Of a stretch of DNA of 64,000 bases, positions 34,463-44,564 are shown one piece after another. Location of the stretch: contig NZ_CP017174.1 in the NCBI RefSeq assembly GCF_006402735.1, forward strand, positions 5,870,001-5,934,000, in the 5' to 3' direction. The DNA is from Myxococcus xanthus. GTDB taxonomy: Bacteria; Myxococcota; Myxococcia; Myxococcales; Myxococcaceae. Both the position numbers and the translations under genes were made by a program. How positions within the stretch are numbered: position 1 is the first letter of the stretch; each line of letters begins with the position of its first letter. The notes beneath the pieces were generated by a model. It did no database searches and had not been told where the DNA came from. It saw nothing but the letters and a program-made list of their open reading frames with translations.

Positions 34463-36960
34463 GCTCCCCCCGCGGTCCGCGCCTTGTCCTTGCCTTCCAC
34501 GGGCCGAGGCACCGCGCCCGCCACCACCAACGGCGGCGCCTTGCCCCCACCCACGGCGCCCGCCGGATAGGCCGGACGCGTGTGGTAGATGCCCTCGAGC
34601 GTGTGCAGGAAGGACTGCGAGATGAGGTTGAGGTCCTTCAGCGTCAGGTCACACTCATCGAGCTGACCCTCGGAGAAGATGAGGTTGATGATTTTCTGCA
34701 CCTGCGCGTGGAGCTTGGGCGTGGTGGGGTCCGTCATGGAGCGCGTGGAGGCCTCCACCGCGTCGGCGATCATCACCAGCGCCGCCTCGCGGAACTGAGG
34801 CTTCGGACCCGGGTAGCGGTAGATGCTCTCGTCGATGGGCGGAGCACCTTCCTTGCCCTCCTGCTCCTTCAATGCCTTGTGGTAGAAGTAACCCACCGTG
34901 CGCGTGCCGTGGTGCTGCGGAATCGCATCCGCCACCAGCTTGGGCAGCCGGTACTGACGGGCCATCTCCAGGCCCTCCGTCACGTGGCGCTTGATGATGA
35001 CCGCGCTCATCGCCGGCGCGAGCGCGTCATGGCGGTTCTCACCCTTCTGGTTCTCCCCGAAGTAGAGCGGATTCCGGCCCTTGCCGATGTCGTGGTAGTA
35101 CGCACACGAGCGCGCCAGCAGCGGGTTGGCCCCAATCGTCTCCGCCGCGTTCTCCACCAGCGAGCCGATGATGATGGAGTGGTGGTACGTGCCGGGCGCC
35201 TGGACGATGAGCTCCTTGAGCGCCGGGTGGTTCAGGTTGGCCAGCTCCAGCAGCTTGATGTCCGACGCGTAGCCGAAGGTGGCCTCGATGAGCGGCGTGA
35301 GCGCCATCACCATCACCGGCACCGCCAGCGAGGAGCCCGCGAAGGCGCTCACCGCGGTGATGAGGGTGTCGGCCGACAGGCCCTTGCCTTCCACGAGGAA
35401 GAGGAAGAGCACCGCCACCAGGTTCACCGCGCCCGTCACCAGACCCGCGCGGAAGATGCCCACGCGGTCCTTCGCCTTCACGATGCGGTCGGCCGCCACC
35501 AGCGAACCCACCAGCGTGAAGATGCCGAAGGCCAGCGAGTTGCCCAGCATCACTCCGGTGAGGCAGGCGAAGACGAGCGCGAAGAAGAGCGCCAGCTCCT
35601 GCGTGAGGATGAAGCGCACCAGCATGGCGCCGGCCGCCACCGGGAAGGCGTAATAGAAGGCCTCGATGGGCAGCGCGGTGTAGCGGTCCTGTACCGCGTC
35701 CGCGATGGACACCCAGATTTGCAGCAGGCCCAGCAGCCCCAACAGCAGCAGGCCCAGCAGCACGCCGTCCTTGCGCGTGGGGCGGAAGCGCCGGAACGCG
35801 GCGCGGCAGAAGAAGTACGTCGAGACGATGAGCAGGCCCACCAGGCCCGTGCCGCCCACCTGAAGCTGGACCAGGTCCAGCCGGTCCGTCTCCGCGCGCA
35901 TGCCGCGCAGGATGACCAGGTGCGACTCATTGACCAGCTCACCGTCGCCAATGACGCGCTGGCCCTTCTTGATGGAGATGACGGCGTCCTTCACCGCCTG
36001 GGCCGCCTGGTTCCGGCGCGCGTCCGACTCCGCGATGTTGATGGTGAGGTTCGGCCGGACCAGCCGCTGGGCCAGCCGGAGGATGGCGCGGCGCTGAACG
36101 CCCGGCGCGTCCGGCATCAGGTTACCGGGCACCGAGGCGAAGCGCTCCATCTCCTGGTGCGCCTCGGGGACGTCCACCACCTGGGTGGAGCCCCCCGTCA
36201 GGGACTCCTCGGCCTTGTTCACCACGTCGCGGACGGTGAGGCCCTGATGCGCCTCCCGCGCCAGCTCCTCCCGGGAGCCCGCCACATGGACCGCGCCGCG
36301 CTCGGAGCGATACGCCCGCTCCAGCACCAGCAGCGTGGCCGTCTCCGCCTCCTGCGAGAAGCGGGTGGCATAGAGCGCCTGGAAGTCCTCGGCCTCCAGC
36401 ACGGCGTCGCGCTTGCCGAAGAAACGCTCCTGGAGCTCCGCCCGCATCTTCTCGCGGGTGCTGCGCTCCAGCTCCAGCATCTCCGGGGACGCGGCGGGCT
36501 TGCGTCGGCGGGTCGTCTCGCGCTCCTCGGGTTCCGAGTCGGACTGCGCCTCCGCGAGCTCGTCCAGATGCAGCCGCATGGACGAGAAGGCGGAGCTCAC
36601 CGTCGACCGCAGCTGCCCCAGGACGGCGGGGTTCAGGTCGTATACCGGTTTGACGGCCGCGCGCGCGTCCTGGCGCCGCTGCTGCGTCATGGCGCGGTGG
36701 ACGACCTCGTAGTCCCGCGCGGCCTTGAAGCCGGCGGGCGAGCTGGCTCGGAACGGCTTGCCGAGGTTCTCCTCCGCCAGCGCCGGAATCTGCTGACTGT
36801 AGAGGCCCGGCGAGATGACGAAGCCCGCGCCAACGGAGACGGCGAGCAGGAGAAGGACCTGGATGGCGCGCCGCCCCCAGACGCCGTTGTCCAGTCCGAG
36901 GCGTTCGGCGAGCGCATCCAGTGGACTGCGCCCGGGGGGCTGCGTTTCCGATTCGGCCAT
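34459..36960 (-). CDS. pgpH: 7TM-HD phosphodiesterase (PgpH/YqfF type)
   Basis: An 833-residue inner-membrane protein. One N-terminal helix (IQVLLLLAVSVGAGFVISPG) leads to an extracytoplasmic 7TMR-HDED domain (about 60-370), then a seven-helix block (about 375-590) and a cytoplasmic HD domain with QAPGTYHHSIIIGSLVENAA, the HDIG motif in CAYYHDIGKGRNP, and IPQHHGTRTV. Listeria PgpH hydrolyses c-di-AMP; activity here is by family. The ATG at 36960 has GAGGA upstream. The order phoH, HD gene, ybeY is conserved in many bacteria. Low-complexity C-terminal tail. Confidence 0.88.
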   Translation of the reverse strand: MAESETQPPGRSPLDALAERLGLDNGVWGRRAIQVLLLLAVSVGAGFVISPGLYSQQIPALAEENLGKPFRASSPAGFKAARDYEVVHRAMTQQRRQDARAAVKPVYDLNPAVLGQLRSTVSSAFSSMRLHLDELAEAQSDSEPEERETTRRRKPAASPEMLELERSTREKMRAELQERFFGKRDAVLEAEDFQALYATRFSQEAETATLLVLERAYRSERGAVHVAGSREELAREAHQGLTVRDVVNKAEESLTGGSTQVVDVPEAHQEMERFASVPGNLMPDAPGVQRRAILRLAQRLVRPNLTINIAESDARRNQAAQAVKDAVISIKKGQRVIGDGELVNESHLVILRGMRAETDRLDLVQLQVGGTGLVGLLIVSTYFFCRAAFRRFRPTRKDGVLLGLLLLGLLGLLQIWVSIADAVQDRYTALPIEAFYYAFPVAAGAMLVRFILTQELALFFALVFACLTGVMLGNSLAFGIFTLVGSLVAADRIVKAKDRVGIFRAGLVTGAVNLVAVLFLFLVEGKGLSADTLITAVSAFAGSSLAVPVMVMALTPLIEATFGYASDIKLLELANLNHPALKELIVQAPGTYHHSIIIGSLVENAAETIGANPLLARSCAYYHDIGKGRNPLYFGENQKGENRHDALAPAMSAVIIKRHVTEGLEMARQYRLPKLVADAIPQHHGTRTVGYFYHKALKEQEGKEGAPPIDESIYRYPGPKPQFREAALVMIADAVEASTRSMTDPTTPKLHAQVQKIINLIFSEGQLDECDLTLKDLNLISQSFLHTLEGIYHTRPAYPAGAVGGGKAPPLVVAGAVPRPVEGKDKARTAGGA

Positions 36961-37093
36961 GGGGGTCCTCACCCTAGATAAGGCGTCGCGGATCCTTCAA
37001 GGACGCAGCGCCTGGGAATATTCGCAAGGGTGGGATGGAGTACGCCCGCCCGGCAGGGTACGCGCGGGTGGGCGCAGGTAGGTCTTGGCACCG

Positions 37094-38179
<1,086 letters not shown>

Positions 38180-38266
38180 TGCGGATTCTTCCTCGGTCTA
38201 TGTCGCTACGGCTGACACCAACGTAACGCCGCCCCCAGGGCCGCGAAAGACGACTTTGTGTCAGGA

Positions 38267-39382
38267 CTAGCGCAAGGGTGGCAGGAGAATGAACTGCCGA
38301 GCGGCCAACCGCCGGTAATAGTACTCTTCCCGCCACGGGTATTTCAGTTCGCCCGGTTTCAACAGTCCAGCCTGCACCAAAGAATCCAGACGCTCGGGCA
38401 GCTCACCGCGTTCCAGGCGAAACACCTCGAGCGCGGCCTCGATGCGGACGCGCTGGGCCTGGGAAACATGACGTTGGGCCGCTGAGTCCGCAAATACCGC
38501 GGCAACGCCCGCTTCGGGGCCCAGGCGCACGGCCCGGGGCACCACCAGCACCACCGCCGCCAGCACCCCCACGGTGGCGACGAGGCGTCCCACCGGCCCC
38601 GCCACGCGAGCAAGCAGGCGCTGGTCCCCAGGAACGGGGGCCGGGGCGCCCTCCGGAAGAATCGGCCGGACGTACTCGCCCTTCACCAGGTTGTAGAGCG
38701 CCTTGCAGGTCTCGAACTCGCCCAGGCAGGAGATGTCCACCAGCTTCCGCAAATCCCTCCCGGGCGAAAGTTCATCGTAGATGCGCCGCTCCGAAGGACC
38801 GATGGCGCCCAGCTCCCCACCCTCTTCTCCGCGCGGCTGAGGCAGGGCCTTGATGCGTTCGAAGATCAGGTCGTCGCGGTGGATTTTCTGCCGGATGACA
38901 GGCCACTCATCCACCATCCGGAAGCCCTCCATGAGCACCGTCTCGGCGCGCAACGGATGGATGGCTTCCGCGTCCGGCTCCACGGGCTCCTGGATGAATT
39001 CGTAGGTGCCCGACTTCCAGGTGAAGAGGCGGTAGAGGGTCTCCGTGGCCTGAAGCTGCATCATCGCCTGGAAGCGCTCGGCGGTGAGGGCCTGGCTGGA
39101 GACAAGCACGTCCCCCAGCCGCTTGAGCGTGCGGCGCTGCGTCTCCAGGGCCGCCTCGAGCTGCGTCTCGGTGATGAGCTCCGAGCGCACCAGCATGGCG
39201 CCGATGAGCTCCTTGCGCTTCCGGGTGACGCTCTCCGCCTTGATGATGTGGCCATCGTTGAAGCCGATGCGCACTTCCTGGTCCTTGGCGCGGACGTGGA
39301 GCGTGCCCGTCTTCTGCTGCTGCCCGATGAGCTGCAGGATGTCGCCAATACCAAAGTCCTTCAGTGTGCCTTGCAGGGACAT
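38267..39382 (-). CDS. PATAN (DUF4388) domain protein with one membrane helix
   Basis: A 371-residue protein. Residues 1-100 are a PATAN/DUF4388 domain with the typical start MSLQGTLKDFGIGDILQLIG and KTGTLHVRAKDQEVRIGF. Residues about 100-245 include another PATAN-like helical part. A hydrophobic segment (VGRLVATVGVLAAVVLVVP, about 262-280) splits the protein from a C-terminal domain resembling a pilin-type or secretin-type helix-strand end (ELPERLDSLVQAGLLKPGEL). DUF4388 proteins are abundant in myxobacteria; functions are mostly unknown. It starts 6 bp after the TPR gene stop. Confidence 0.8.
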   Translation of the reverse strand: MSLQGTLKDFGIGDILQLIGQQQKTGTLHVRAKDQEVRIGFNDGHIIKAESVTRKRKELIGAMLVRSELITETQLEAALETQRRTLKRLGDVLVSSQALTAERFQAMMQLQATETLYRLFTWKSGTYEFIQEPVEPDAEAIHPLRAETVLMEGFRMVDEWPVIRQKIHRDDLIFERIKALPQPRGEEGGELGAIGPSERRIYDELSPGRDLRKLVDISCLGEFETCKALYNLVKGEYVRPILPEGAPAPVPGDQRLLARVAGPVGRLVATVGVLAAVVLVVPRAVRLGPEAGVAAVFADSAAQRHVSQAQRVRIEAALEVFRLERGELPERLDSLVQAGLLKPGELKYPWREEYYYRRLAARQFILLPPLR

Positions 39383-39388
39383 CGCCGT

Positions 39389-41596
39389 TCACTCCCCCCG
39401 CCGCAGACGGCGCAGACCGCGCAACGACAGCAGGTGGACACCCAGCAGCAGCAACGCCGCGGGCGCGAGCTTGAGGTAGAGGGGGGCTTCACCATAGGGC
39501 CCCCTCACCAGGCCCTGGTGCAGGAGCACCGCGGCCAGCGCGAAGAGGAAGCCGAACGCATACAGCGCGCCGCGGACCGGCACACCCGAGGCCACGTGCC
39601 CCGCGCCGGACAGCACCGCGCCCAGGACGTACGCCACACGGCCCGTCCAGGCCTGATGTCGGTCCACCTGGAGCTGCTTGCGCGCCCGCAGCTGCTGCGG
39701 CACCAGCCCCCGGCGGGAGAAGACGTTGACGCACTGGCCACACTGCTTGCTGCCCACACCCAGCTCCGGGTCGCAGCGCACGCACACCGCGCGGCCACAG
39801 CGCTCACATACCTTGGCCGCCTTCAAGCGGTCCCCCGCGAAGCCCCACAGGGCCAGCAGCACCGCCAGCGCCACGGCCCCCGCGGAGGCCATGGGCCCGG
39901 GCGGAAGCCCCGGGAGCAGCCAGCGCGACAGCTGCGTCTCCACCTGGCGCCCCGCCCCCGTGCCATCCGCGAGCGGAAGCCAGTCGGACTCCCCCAGCTG
40001 CGGGGCCAGCAGCAGCAGGTTGAGGAGCAGCCGGTCCTCCGGCGGCGGGTCCCGGACCAGCAGCGCTCCATCCAGTGCCTGCGCCGAGGCCATGGCCGTG
40101 GCAGCGCGATCCAGCTCCTTGCCGACCTCCGAGTCCGGCAGCGTCTTCGCCCTGCGGCGGACCACCTGCGCCAGGTTGTAGTGCGGAGCCGCCAGGTCCG
40201 GCGCGGACTGCGAGGCCTGCACGTAGAGCAGCGCCGCACCATCCGCGTCTCCCAGCGCGACCAGGGTGTTGCCGAAGCGCGTGAGCAGGCGCGCATCCGA
40301 GTTCTTCAGCGCCGAAGCCGCCTTGAAGTGCGTCCTCGCCTCTTCCAGCAAGCCGCGCCGGGATTCGAAGTACGCCAGCGACAGCACCTCCGCGAACGTC
40401 GCCGAGCGGGACGCCATCCGCGCCAGCACGCGCGCCCGCGCCTCCTCGGCGGACAGGCCGCCCCGCTCCAGGAGGTACACGTCCTCGGCCGGCGTGCCCG
40501 CGAACGCCGTGACACGCGCGAGTTGCCCCGCCGCCAGCGGCAAGAGCCCCACGCCCGCCACCAGCACCGCCGCCACCACCCGCTCCGTGCGCGAGAGATA
40601 GAGGGACACGGTGGCCAGCATCACCAGCAGCGCGGGCAGCACACCCAGCCCCAGCACCCACGGCAGGCTCAAGAGAAGCAGCCCCAGGACCAGGGACTGC
40701 CACCGGGAGACGACTCGCGGCAGCAGGTGGTGGAAGTCATGCAGCGCGTAACGGAGCTTCCGTAGGAAGAACAAGCCCATCAGCAGCACCGCGGTGGCCC
40801 CCCAGGCCAGCAGCACCAGGGCGCCCAGGTCCGCCAACACGGGCCGACGATAGCGAGCATCCTGCGCCAGTGTCGTCAGCGCCTGCCGAACCTGCCCCAA
40901 CGAGCGGGACACCTCGCCCGGCTTCTCCAAGGCGTAGAGCTCCGCGAGCTCGAAGCGCGCGTAGGGCAGCCCCGGCGACAGCTCGACCGCCACCTCCGCC
41001 AGCCGCACCGCGCCGGCAATGTCCCCCGCGCGGCGGCGCACGGCCGCTTCACGGAGGAAGCCCACGCTCAGGGGCTCCAGGTCCGTGGCGGCCAGCTCGA
41101 CGCGCAACGTCCGCAGTTCCTTGAGGGCCGCCGCCGCGGCGTCCCGATCATTCGTCGCGCGGGCCTGCCGCCACCGGTTCCAGATGGCTTCCAGGTCCGC
41201 ATCCGTCACCCGTGGCGCCAGCACCGGACTCAGCGTCACCGGCCTGGGGGTGATGACCGTGGGTTCCTCGACCGGCGAAGGACTGGCCGCCGCGGGAGTC
41301 CGGCCATTGGCGGGGGCCGATTCAACGGCCCTGACATTGCGCGCGGGCGCCCTGGGCGCGTCGGCGGCGTCCTCGGTGGAGGCATCCTCCGCGGCGGAGA
41401 CGTCTTCTTCCGGCGCGTCCTCCGCGTAGGCGGCGTCATCCACCGGATCCATGGACTCGTCCCGCAGGTCGGGCTCCATGGGGCCCGGATCCACCTCGGG
41501 AAGGCGCGTGGGGGCTTCCAGCTGCGCGGACGCCACGACGGGCACCAGAAGCGTGAAGCCACTGAGAAGGAGGGCAAGAAGCGGCAGGCGGATCAT
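39389..41596 (-). CDS. TPR and zinc-ribbon multi-pass membrane protein
   Basis: A 735-residue protein: signal or anchor (LLALLLSGFTLLVPVVASAQ), an acidic Asp/Glu/Ala-rich region (about 25-120), TPR-like helices (about 130-260), hydrophobic segments (about 265-370), further TPR-like repeats (about 400-510), a membrane segment, then a zinc ribbon with CERCGRAVCVRC and CGQC (about 597-622), and two or three C-terminal helices. No known family name fits the whole. It is paired with the PATAN protein downstream. A near-consensus -10 (TACAAT) lies 12 bp before the ATG at 41596, so translation may be almost leaderless. Confidence 0.7.
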   Translation of the reverse strand: MIRLPLLALLLSGFTLLVPVVASAQLEAPTRLPEVDPGPMEPDLRDESMDPVDDAAYAEDAPEEDVSAAEDASTEDAADAPRAPARNVRAVESAPANGRTPAAASPSPVEEPTVITPRPVTLSPVLAPRVTDADLEAIWNRWRQARATNDRDAAAAALKELRTLRVELAATDLEPLSVGFLREAAVRRRAGDIAGAVRLAEVAVELSPGLPYARFELAELYALEKPGEVSRSLGQVRQALTTLAQDARYRRPVLADLGALVLLAWGATAVLLMGLFFLRKLRYALHDFHHLLPRVVSRWQSLVLGLLLLSLPWVLGLGVLPALLVMLATVSLYLSRTERVVAAVLVAGVGLLPLAAGQLARVTAFAGTPAEDVYLLERGGLSAEEARARVLARMASRSATFAEVLSLAYFESRRGLLEEARTHFKAASALKNSDARLLTRFGNTLVALGDADGAALLYVQASQSAPDLAAPHYNLAQVVRRRAKTLPDSEVGKELDRAATAMASAQALDGALLVRDPPPEDRLLLNLLLLAPQLGESDWLPLADGTGAGRQVETQLSRWLLPGLPPGPMASAGAVALAVLLALWGFAGDRLKAAKVCERCGRAVCVRCDPELGVGSKQCGQCVNVFSRRGLVPQQLRARKQLQVDRHQAWTGRVAYVLGAVLSGAGHVASGVPVRGALYAFGFLFALAAVLLHQGLVRGPYGEAPLYLKLAPAALLLLGVHLLSLRGLRRLRRGE

Positions 41597-41607
41597 CCAG
41601 GGGGTGG

Positions 41608-41636
41608 ATTGTAGGCGACCCAGGGCCAAGCGCGAA
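41608..41636 (-). promoter_or_regulatory. Candidate promoter for the TPR/zinc-ribbon gene
   Basis: The minus strand has TTCGCG (41636-41631), a 17-bp spacer and TACAAT (41613-41608), a strong -10. The predicted start of transcription lies only a few bases before the ATG at 41596, implying a very short 5' leader. The -35 match is poor. Confidence 0.4.
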
Positions 41637-41712
41637 AACGAACGCCAGCCCGGCTGCCCACCTGCCGCGTTTGCCGGACAGCACCAGACCCCTGCGTGCT
41701 ACAGGAACGTGC

Positions 41713-42903
41713 ATGGCGGACACGACGCTGAACCCCGGGGCGGAGCTGGAGCGACTGGTCGACATCATGCGGCAGCTGCGCGCGGAAGGCGGCTGCCCGT
41801 GGGATCGCGAACAGGACCTGCGCTCGCTGCGGCCCTACCTCCTGGAAGAGGCCTTCGAGGTCCTGGAGGAGATGGACCGGGTCGCCTACGGCGGCTCCTG
41901 GCGGACCTTCTGTGAAGAACTGGGAGACCTGCTTTTCCAGATTGTCTTCCACGCCCAGCTCGCCTCGGAACTGGGGGAGTTCTCCCTGGCCGATGTGGCG
42001 AAGGCCATTGGCGACAAGCTGGTCAGCCGGCATCCCCATGTCTTCGGCAACGGCCAGCGCATGGAGGGCGCCGAGCAGGTCCTGGACAACTGGGCCAAGC
42101 TGAAGGCCGCGGAGAAGAAGCGCAAGACGGGCCGGGAGGGCTCGGTGCTGGACGGCGTCCCCGTCGCCGCCCCGGCGCTGATGCGTGCCGAGCGGCTCAC
42201 GGAGAAGGCCAGCCGCATCGGCTTCGACTGGCCGGACGTCGCCAGCGTGCGCGCCAAGCTGACGGAGGAGCTGGGCGAGCTGGACGAGGCCATCGCCGCG
42301 AATGATCGGGATGCCATCGAGCACGAGCTGGGGGACGTGCTGTTCTCGCTCGCCAACCTCGCGCGCTTCGTCGGGGCGCCAGCCGAGGACGCGCTGCGGA
42401 TGGCCATCCGCCGCTTCACCGCCCGCTTCCAGCACATCGAGTCCGCCCTCCGCGCCGAGGGTGTCGCCCTGGGGGATGCCACCCTGGAGCACATGGAGCG
42501 CCACTGGCAGGAGGCCAAGGCGCGCGAAAAGGCGCTGCCTTCTCCGACCTGGGTTCCTCGCGCGCCCGTCACCACGCTGCGGCTGGCCGTGGCGGATCTT
42601 CCCGCGCAGCGCGCCTTCTGGGACGCCCTGGCGCCCCGGCTGGGGTGGACCCGCCGCAGGGCTCCGGAAGCGGATCAGGTCCTTTATGAAGACGGGGGCC
42701 TTCGGATCGCCTTCGAAGCGGTGGGGACGCCCACGACGGGCCTGAGGCTGACCCTGACGGCCCCCTCCCAGGCGGCGGTGGAGCGGCTCCCCGGCATCCT
42801 CGCGGAGATTCCGGGGAGTCGGCTGATCCAGCACCAGGCCGGCCGACTCTCCTTTCAGGATCCCGCGGGGCTGGTGTGGGAATATACGACTTCGGTAGAG
42901 TGA
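41713..42903 (+). CDS. mazG: MazG nucleoside triphosphate pyrophosphohydrolase fused to a VOC (glyoxalase-like) domain
   Basis: A 396-residue fusion. Residues about 10-265 form a full MazG with two repeats: GCPWDREQDLRSLRPYLLEE and EEAFEVLEEMD, then LGDLLFQIVFHAQLA, and the second repeat KLTEELGELDEAIAANDRD with ELGDVLFSLANLARF. This enzyme removes non-canonical or excess NTPs. Residues about 285-395 add a VOC domain (TTLRLAVADLPAQRAFWDAL, ending LSFQDPAGLVWEYTT), which E. coli MazG lacks. The ATG at 41713 has AGGA 7 bp upstream. It is divergent from the TPR gene. Confidence 0.9.
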   Translation: MADTTLNPGAELERLVDIMRQLRAEGGCPWDREQDLRSLRPYLLEEAFEVLEEMDRVAYGGSWRTFCEELGDLLFQIVFHAQLASELGEFSLADVAKAIGDKLVSRHPHVFGNGQRMEGAEQVLDNWAKLKAAEKKRKTGREGSVLDGVPVAAPALMRAERLTEKASRIGFDWPDVASVRAKLTEELGELDEAIAANDRDAIEHELGDVLFSLANLARFVGAPAEDALRMAIRRFTARFQHIESALRAEGVALGDATLEHMERHWQEAKAREKALPSPTWVPRAPVTTLRLAVADLPAQRAFWDALAPRLGWTRRRAPEADQVLYEDGGLRIAFEAVGTPTTGLRLTLTAPSQAAVERLPGILAEIPGSRLIQHQAGRLSFQDPAGLVWEYTTSVE

Positions 42904-42972
42904 TTTTCCTCGCAGGTACCCTCGGCGGGGCGTCCAGAGCCCGGAAATCCCGGCTGGAGGCCCACACCCGTC

Positions 42973-43001
42973 TTGACGCCTGCGAGGCGTCGCAGTAAGG
43001 A
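42973..43001 (+). promoter_or_regulatory. rpsT promoter
   Basis: TTGACG (42973-42978), a 17-bp spacer and TAAGGA (42996-43001) lie 41 bp before the rpsT start codon. The spacing is ideal and the -35 has five of six consensus bases, fitting a strong ribosomal-protein promoter. Confidence 0.6.
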
Positions 43002-43042
43002 CGGCCCCTCTTTTAGCCTGCCATTACCGCTGGAGATTTCTC

Positions 43043-43318
43043 TTGGCCAACACCAAGTCCGCAGAGAAGCGTCACCGTCAGTCCCTGAAGCGCCGTGCGC
43101 GCAACGTCACCGTGCGCGGTGAGGTGAAGACCGCCGTCAAGTCCGCCCGCGAGGCGCTCGGCAGCAAGGATGGGGCGAAGCTGACGGACGCCATCAAGTC
43201 GGCCGCCAAGGCGCTGAACAAGGCCGCCACCAAGGGCGTGCTGCACAAGCGCACCGCTTCCCGCCGCATCTCGCGTCTCGCGAAGGCCGCCACCAAGGCC
43301 GCCCGCGCGCAGGCCTAG
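43043..43318 (+). CDS. rpsT: 30S ribosomal protein S20
   Basis: A 91-residue, Lys/Arg/Ala-rich protein that binds 16S rRNA early in 30S assembly. It shows the family start ANTKSAEKRHRQSLKRRARN and the end GVLHKRTASRRISRLAKAA. The start codon is TTG, with GGAG 7 bp upstream. E. coli rpsT also starts with UUG, which is linked to S20 autoregulation of translation, so the same control is plausible here. Monocistronic, with its own promoter and a hairpin after the stop. Confidence 0.96.
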   Translation: MANTKSAEKRHRQSLKRRARNVTVRGEVKTAVKSAREALGSKDGAKLTDAIKSAAKALNKAATKGVLHKRTASRRISRLAKAATKAARAQA

Positions 43319-43329
43319 TCGAAGCCTCG

Positions 43330-43348
43330 GGGCCACCTCGCGTGGCCC
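43330..43348 (+). terminator. Probable rpsT terminator hairpin
   Basis: A 7-bp GC-only-rich stem GGGCCAC/GTGGCCC with a 5-nt loop starts 11 bp after the rpsT stop. The following bases TGCTTC are only slightly T-rich, so it is a suboptimal intrinsic terminator. Confidence 0.45.
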
Positions 43349-43372
43349 TGCTTCATGCGTGCAGGCTGCCGG

Positions 43373-43392
43373 GAGGAGGCTCTTGCCTCCTC
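43373..43392. repeat. 8-bp perfect inverted repeat at the lptE 3' end
   Basis: GAGGAGGC and GCCTCCTC flank a 4-nt loop, overlapping the lptE stop codon at 43391. Between the convergent rpsT and lptE genes, it may serve as a shared transcript end together with the hairpin at 43330-43348. No T-run on either side. Confidence 0.4.
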
Positions 43393-43921
43393 ACCAGGCG
43401 CCCGCGAGCCGGTCGTACCCGTCCCGCATCAAGACCTCCGCGAGGCGCTCGAGCGCGACCTGCCGGTTCGCCTCCGCCTCCAGGATGTCTCCGCTTCCCA
43501 GCACATAGTCCTCGGACCCGAAGACCTCCGTCTGCTTGAGGACCTGTCCGTCCTTCACCACGCGGATCTGCGCCCGAGCAGAGACGCGGAAGAAGAAGCC
43601 CGGGCTCGCGCTCCTGCCCACAACGGTCGTGGGCGTGTTCGCCACCGACAGCACCGTGCCCTCCATGCGCCCGTCGCAGGACTCCGCGCTGCCCAGCCGA
43701 CCCACGCGGATCAGCTCCTGCCGTAGGAAGCGCGTGAAGACGGTTTCCAGCGTGGGCTCGGGCGTCGCGTTGACGAAGACAGGCGCGCAGAGGGACGTCA
43801 CGCTGGCCGGTAGACCGTCTCCGCGAGGCGCCAGGCGGTAGCCACAGCCCGCGGCTACCCACATTCCCACCACCACGCCAATTCGAAGGCGCCGGGGTCC
43901 GACAGCGCAGGGTCGCGACAT
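43391..43921 (-). CDS. lptE: LptE-like LPS assembly lipoprotein
   Basis: Outer-membrane lipoprotein that plugs the LptD barrel in LPS export. The 176-residue protein has a signal with lipobox (VVVGMWVAAGCGYRLAP, Cys at about 25) and the LptE-type pattern CGYRL just after the lipidation site, then SLCAPVFVNATPEPTLETVF and a C-terminal helix RQVALERLAEVLMRDGYDRL. The ATG at 43921 starts the signal peptide. The leuS-lptE neighbourhood, with one gene inserted, is widespread and supports the call. Sequence conservation in this family is low. Confidence 0.78.
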   Translation of the reverse strand: MSRPCAVGPRRLRIGVVVGMWVAAGCGYRLAPRGDGLPASVTSLCAPVFVNATPEPTLETVFTRFLRQELIRVGRLGSAESCDGRMEGTVLSVANTPTTVVGRSASPGFFFRVSARAQIRVVKDGQVLKQTEVFGSEDYVLGSGDILEAEANRQVALERLAEVLMRDGYDRLAGAW

Positions 43922-43952
43922 GCGCGGCACCCTACCCGGCCCGATCGGCCCG

Positions 43953-44531
43953 TCAAGACAGAGGGCCACCGTCTTGTGTCGATGGAGGCGGCGGCGGTGA
44001 CGACTCACCGTCGACAGCCACGCCGCGCACCCGCAGGGCCTCCGCCAACGACGTCCACGCCGCCAGCAGCCGCGTGTCCCGGGGAGAGCCCCGCCGCGCC
44101 AACCCCAAGGGCCAGCGCACCTGCGCCCCCTGCCGAGGCACCAGGACGAGCCCGTGTGAACGGCACGTCAACGCCAGCAGGACGCCCAGCGCCGCCATGC
44201 CCAACCCCAGCACCTTCAGCGCGACGGGCTGCGCCCACAGGCCCAGCAAGGCGAAGACGGTCAACGCCAGCGCCTCCCGGAAGTAGCGCGACTCCAGCCG
44301 CGCCTCCCGCAGCGAGTCCAGCTCCACGGGAGGCACCATGACCGACGGGTGCGGTTGATAGAAGAGCCGCGTCCCCTGGCCGGAAAGCATGCGCCCTCCG
44401 CCCAGGTCCGCGACGAAGAACGGCTCCTCCGGTGCCGGGCCCCCGGGAAGGGGCGCTTCGGGAAGCACGGCCTCGCAGGCAATGCACCGCGGGCGGCCCG
44501 CCGGTTGGGGCCGCCCACATGCACCACACAT
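43953..44531 (-). CDS. Zinc-ribbon membrane protein, unknown function
   Basis: A 192-residue protein starting with a zinc ribbon (MCGACGRPQPAGRPRCIACE, two CxxC-type pairs). After a soluble segment it has a membrane hairpin (FREALALTVFALLGLWAQPV and LGLGMAALGVLLALTC), then a hydrophilic domain ending in a Pro-rich tail. The ATG at 44531 has GAGG 8 bp upstream; GTG at 44552 is an alternative. It lies between leuS and lptE on the same strand. No known family recognised. Confidence 0.75.
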   Translation of the reverse strand: MCGACGRPQPAGRPRCIACEAVLPEAPLPGGPAPEEPFFVADLGGGRMLSGQGTRLFYQPHPSVMVPPVELDSLREARLESRYFREALALTVFALLGLWAQPVALKVLGLGMAALGVLLALTCRSHGLVLVPRQGAQVRWPLGLARRGSPRDTRLLAAWTSLAEALRVRGVAVDGESSPPPPPSTQDGGPLS

Positions 44532-44564
44532 GACGAGAACCTCGGCAGGCACCCGGGTCCCCGC

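Noticed and set aside
34450..36981. An 843-codon plus-strand frame opposite the 7TM-HD gene
   Set aside because: Arg/His/Gln-rich low-complexity translation, no motif; the minus-strand gene is unmistakable.
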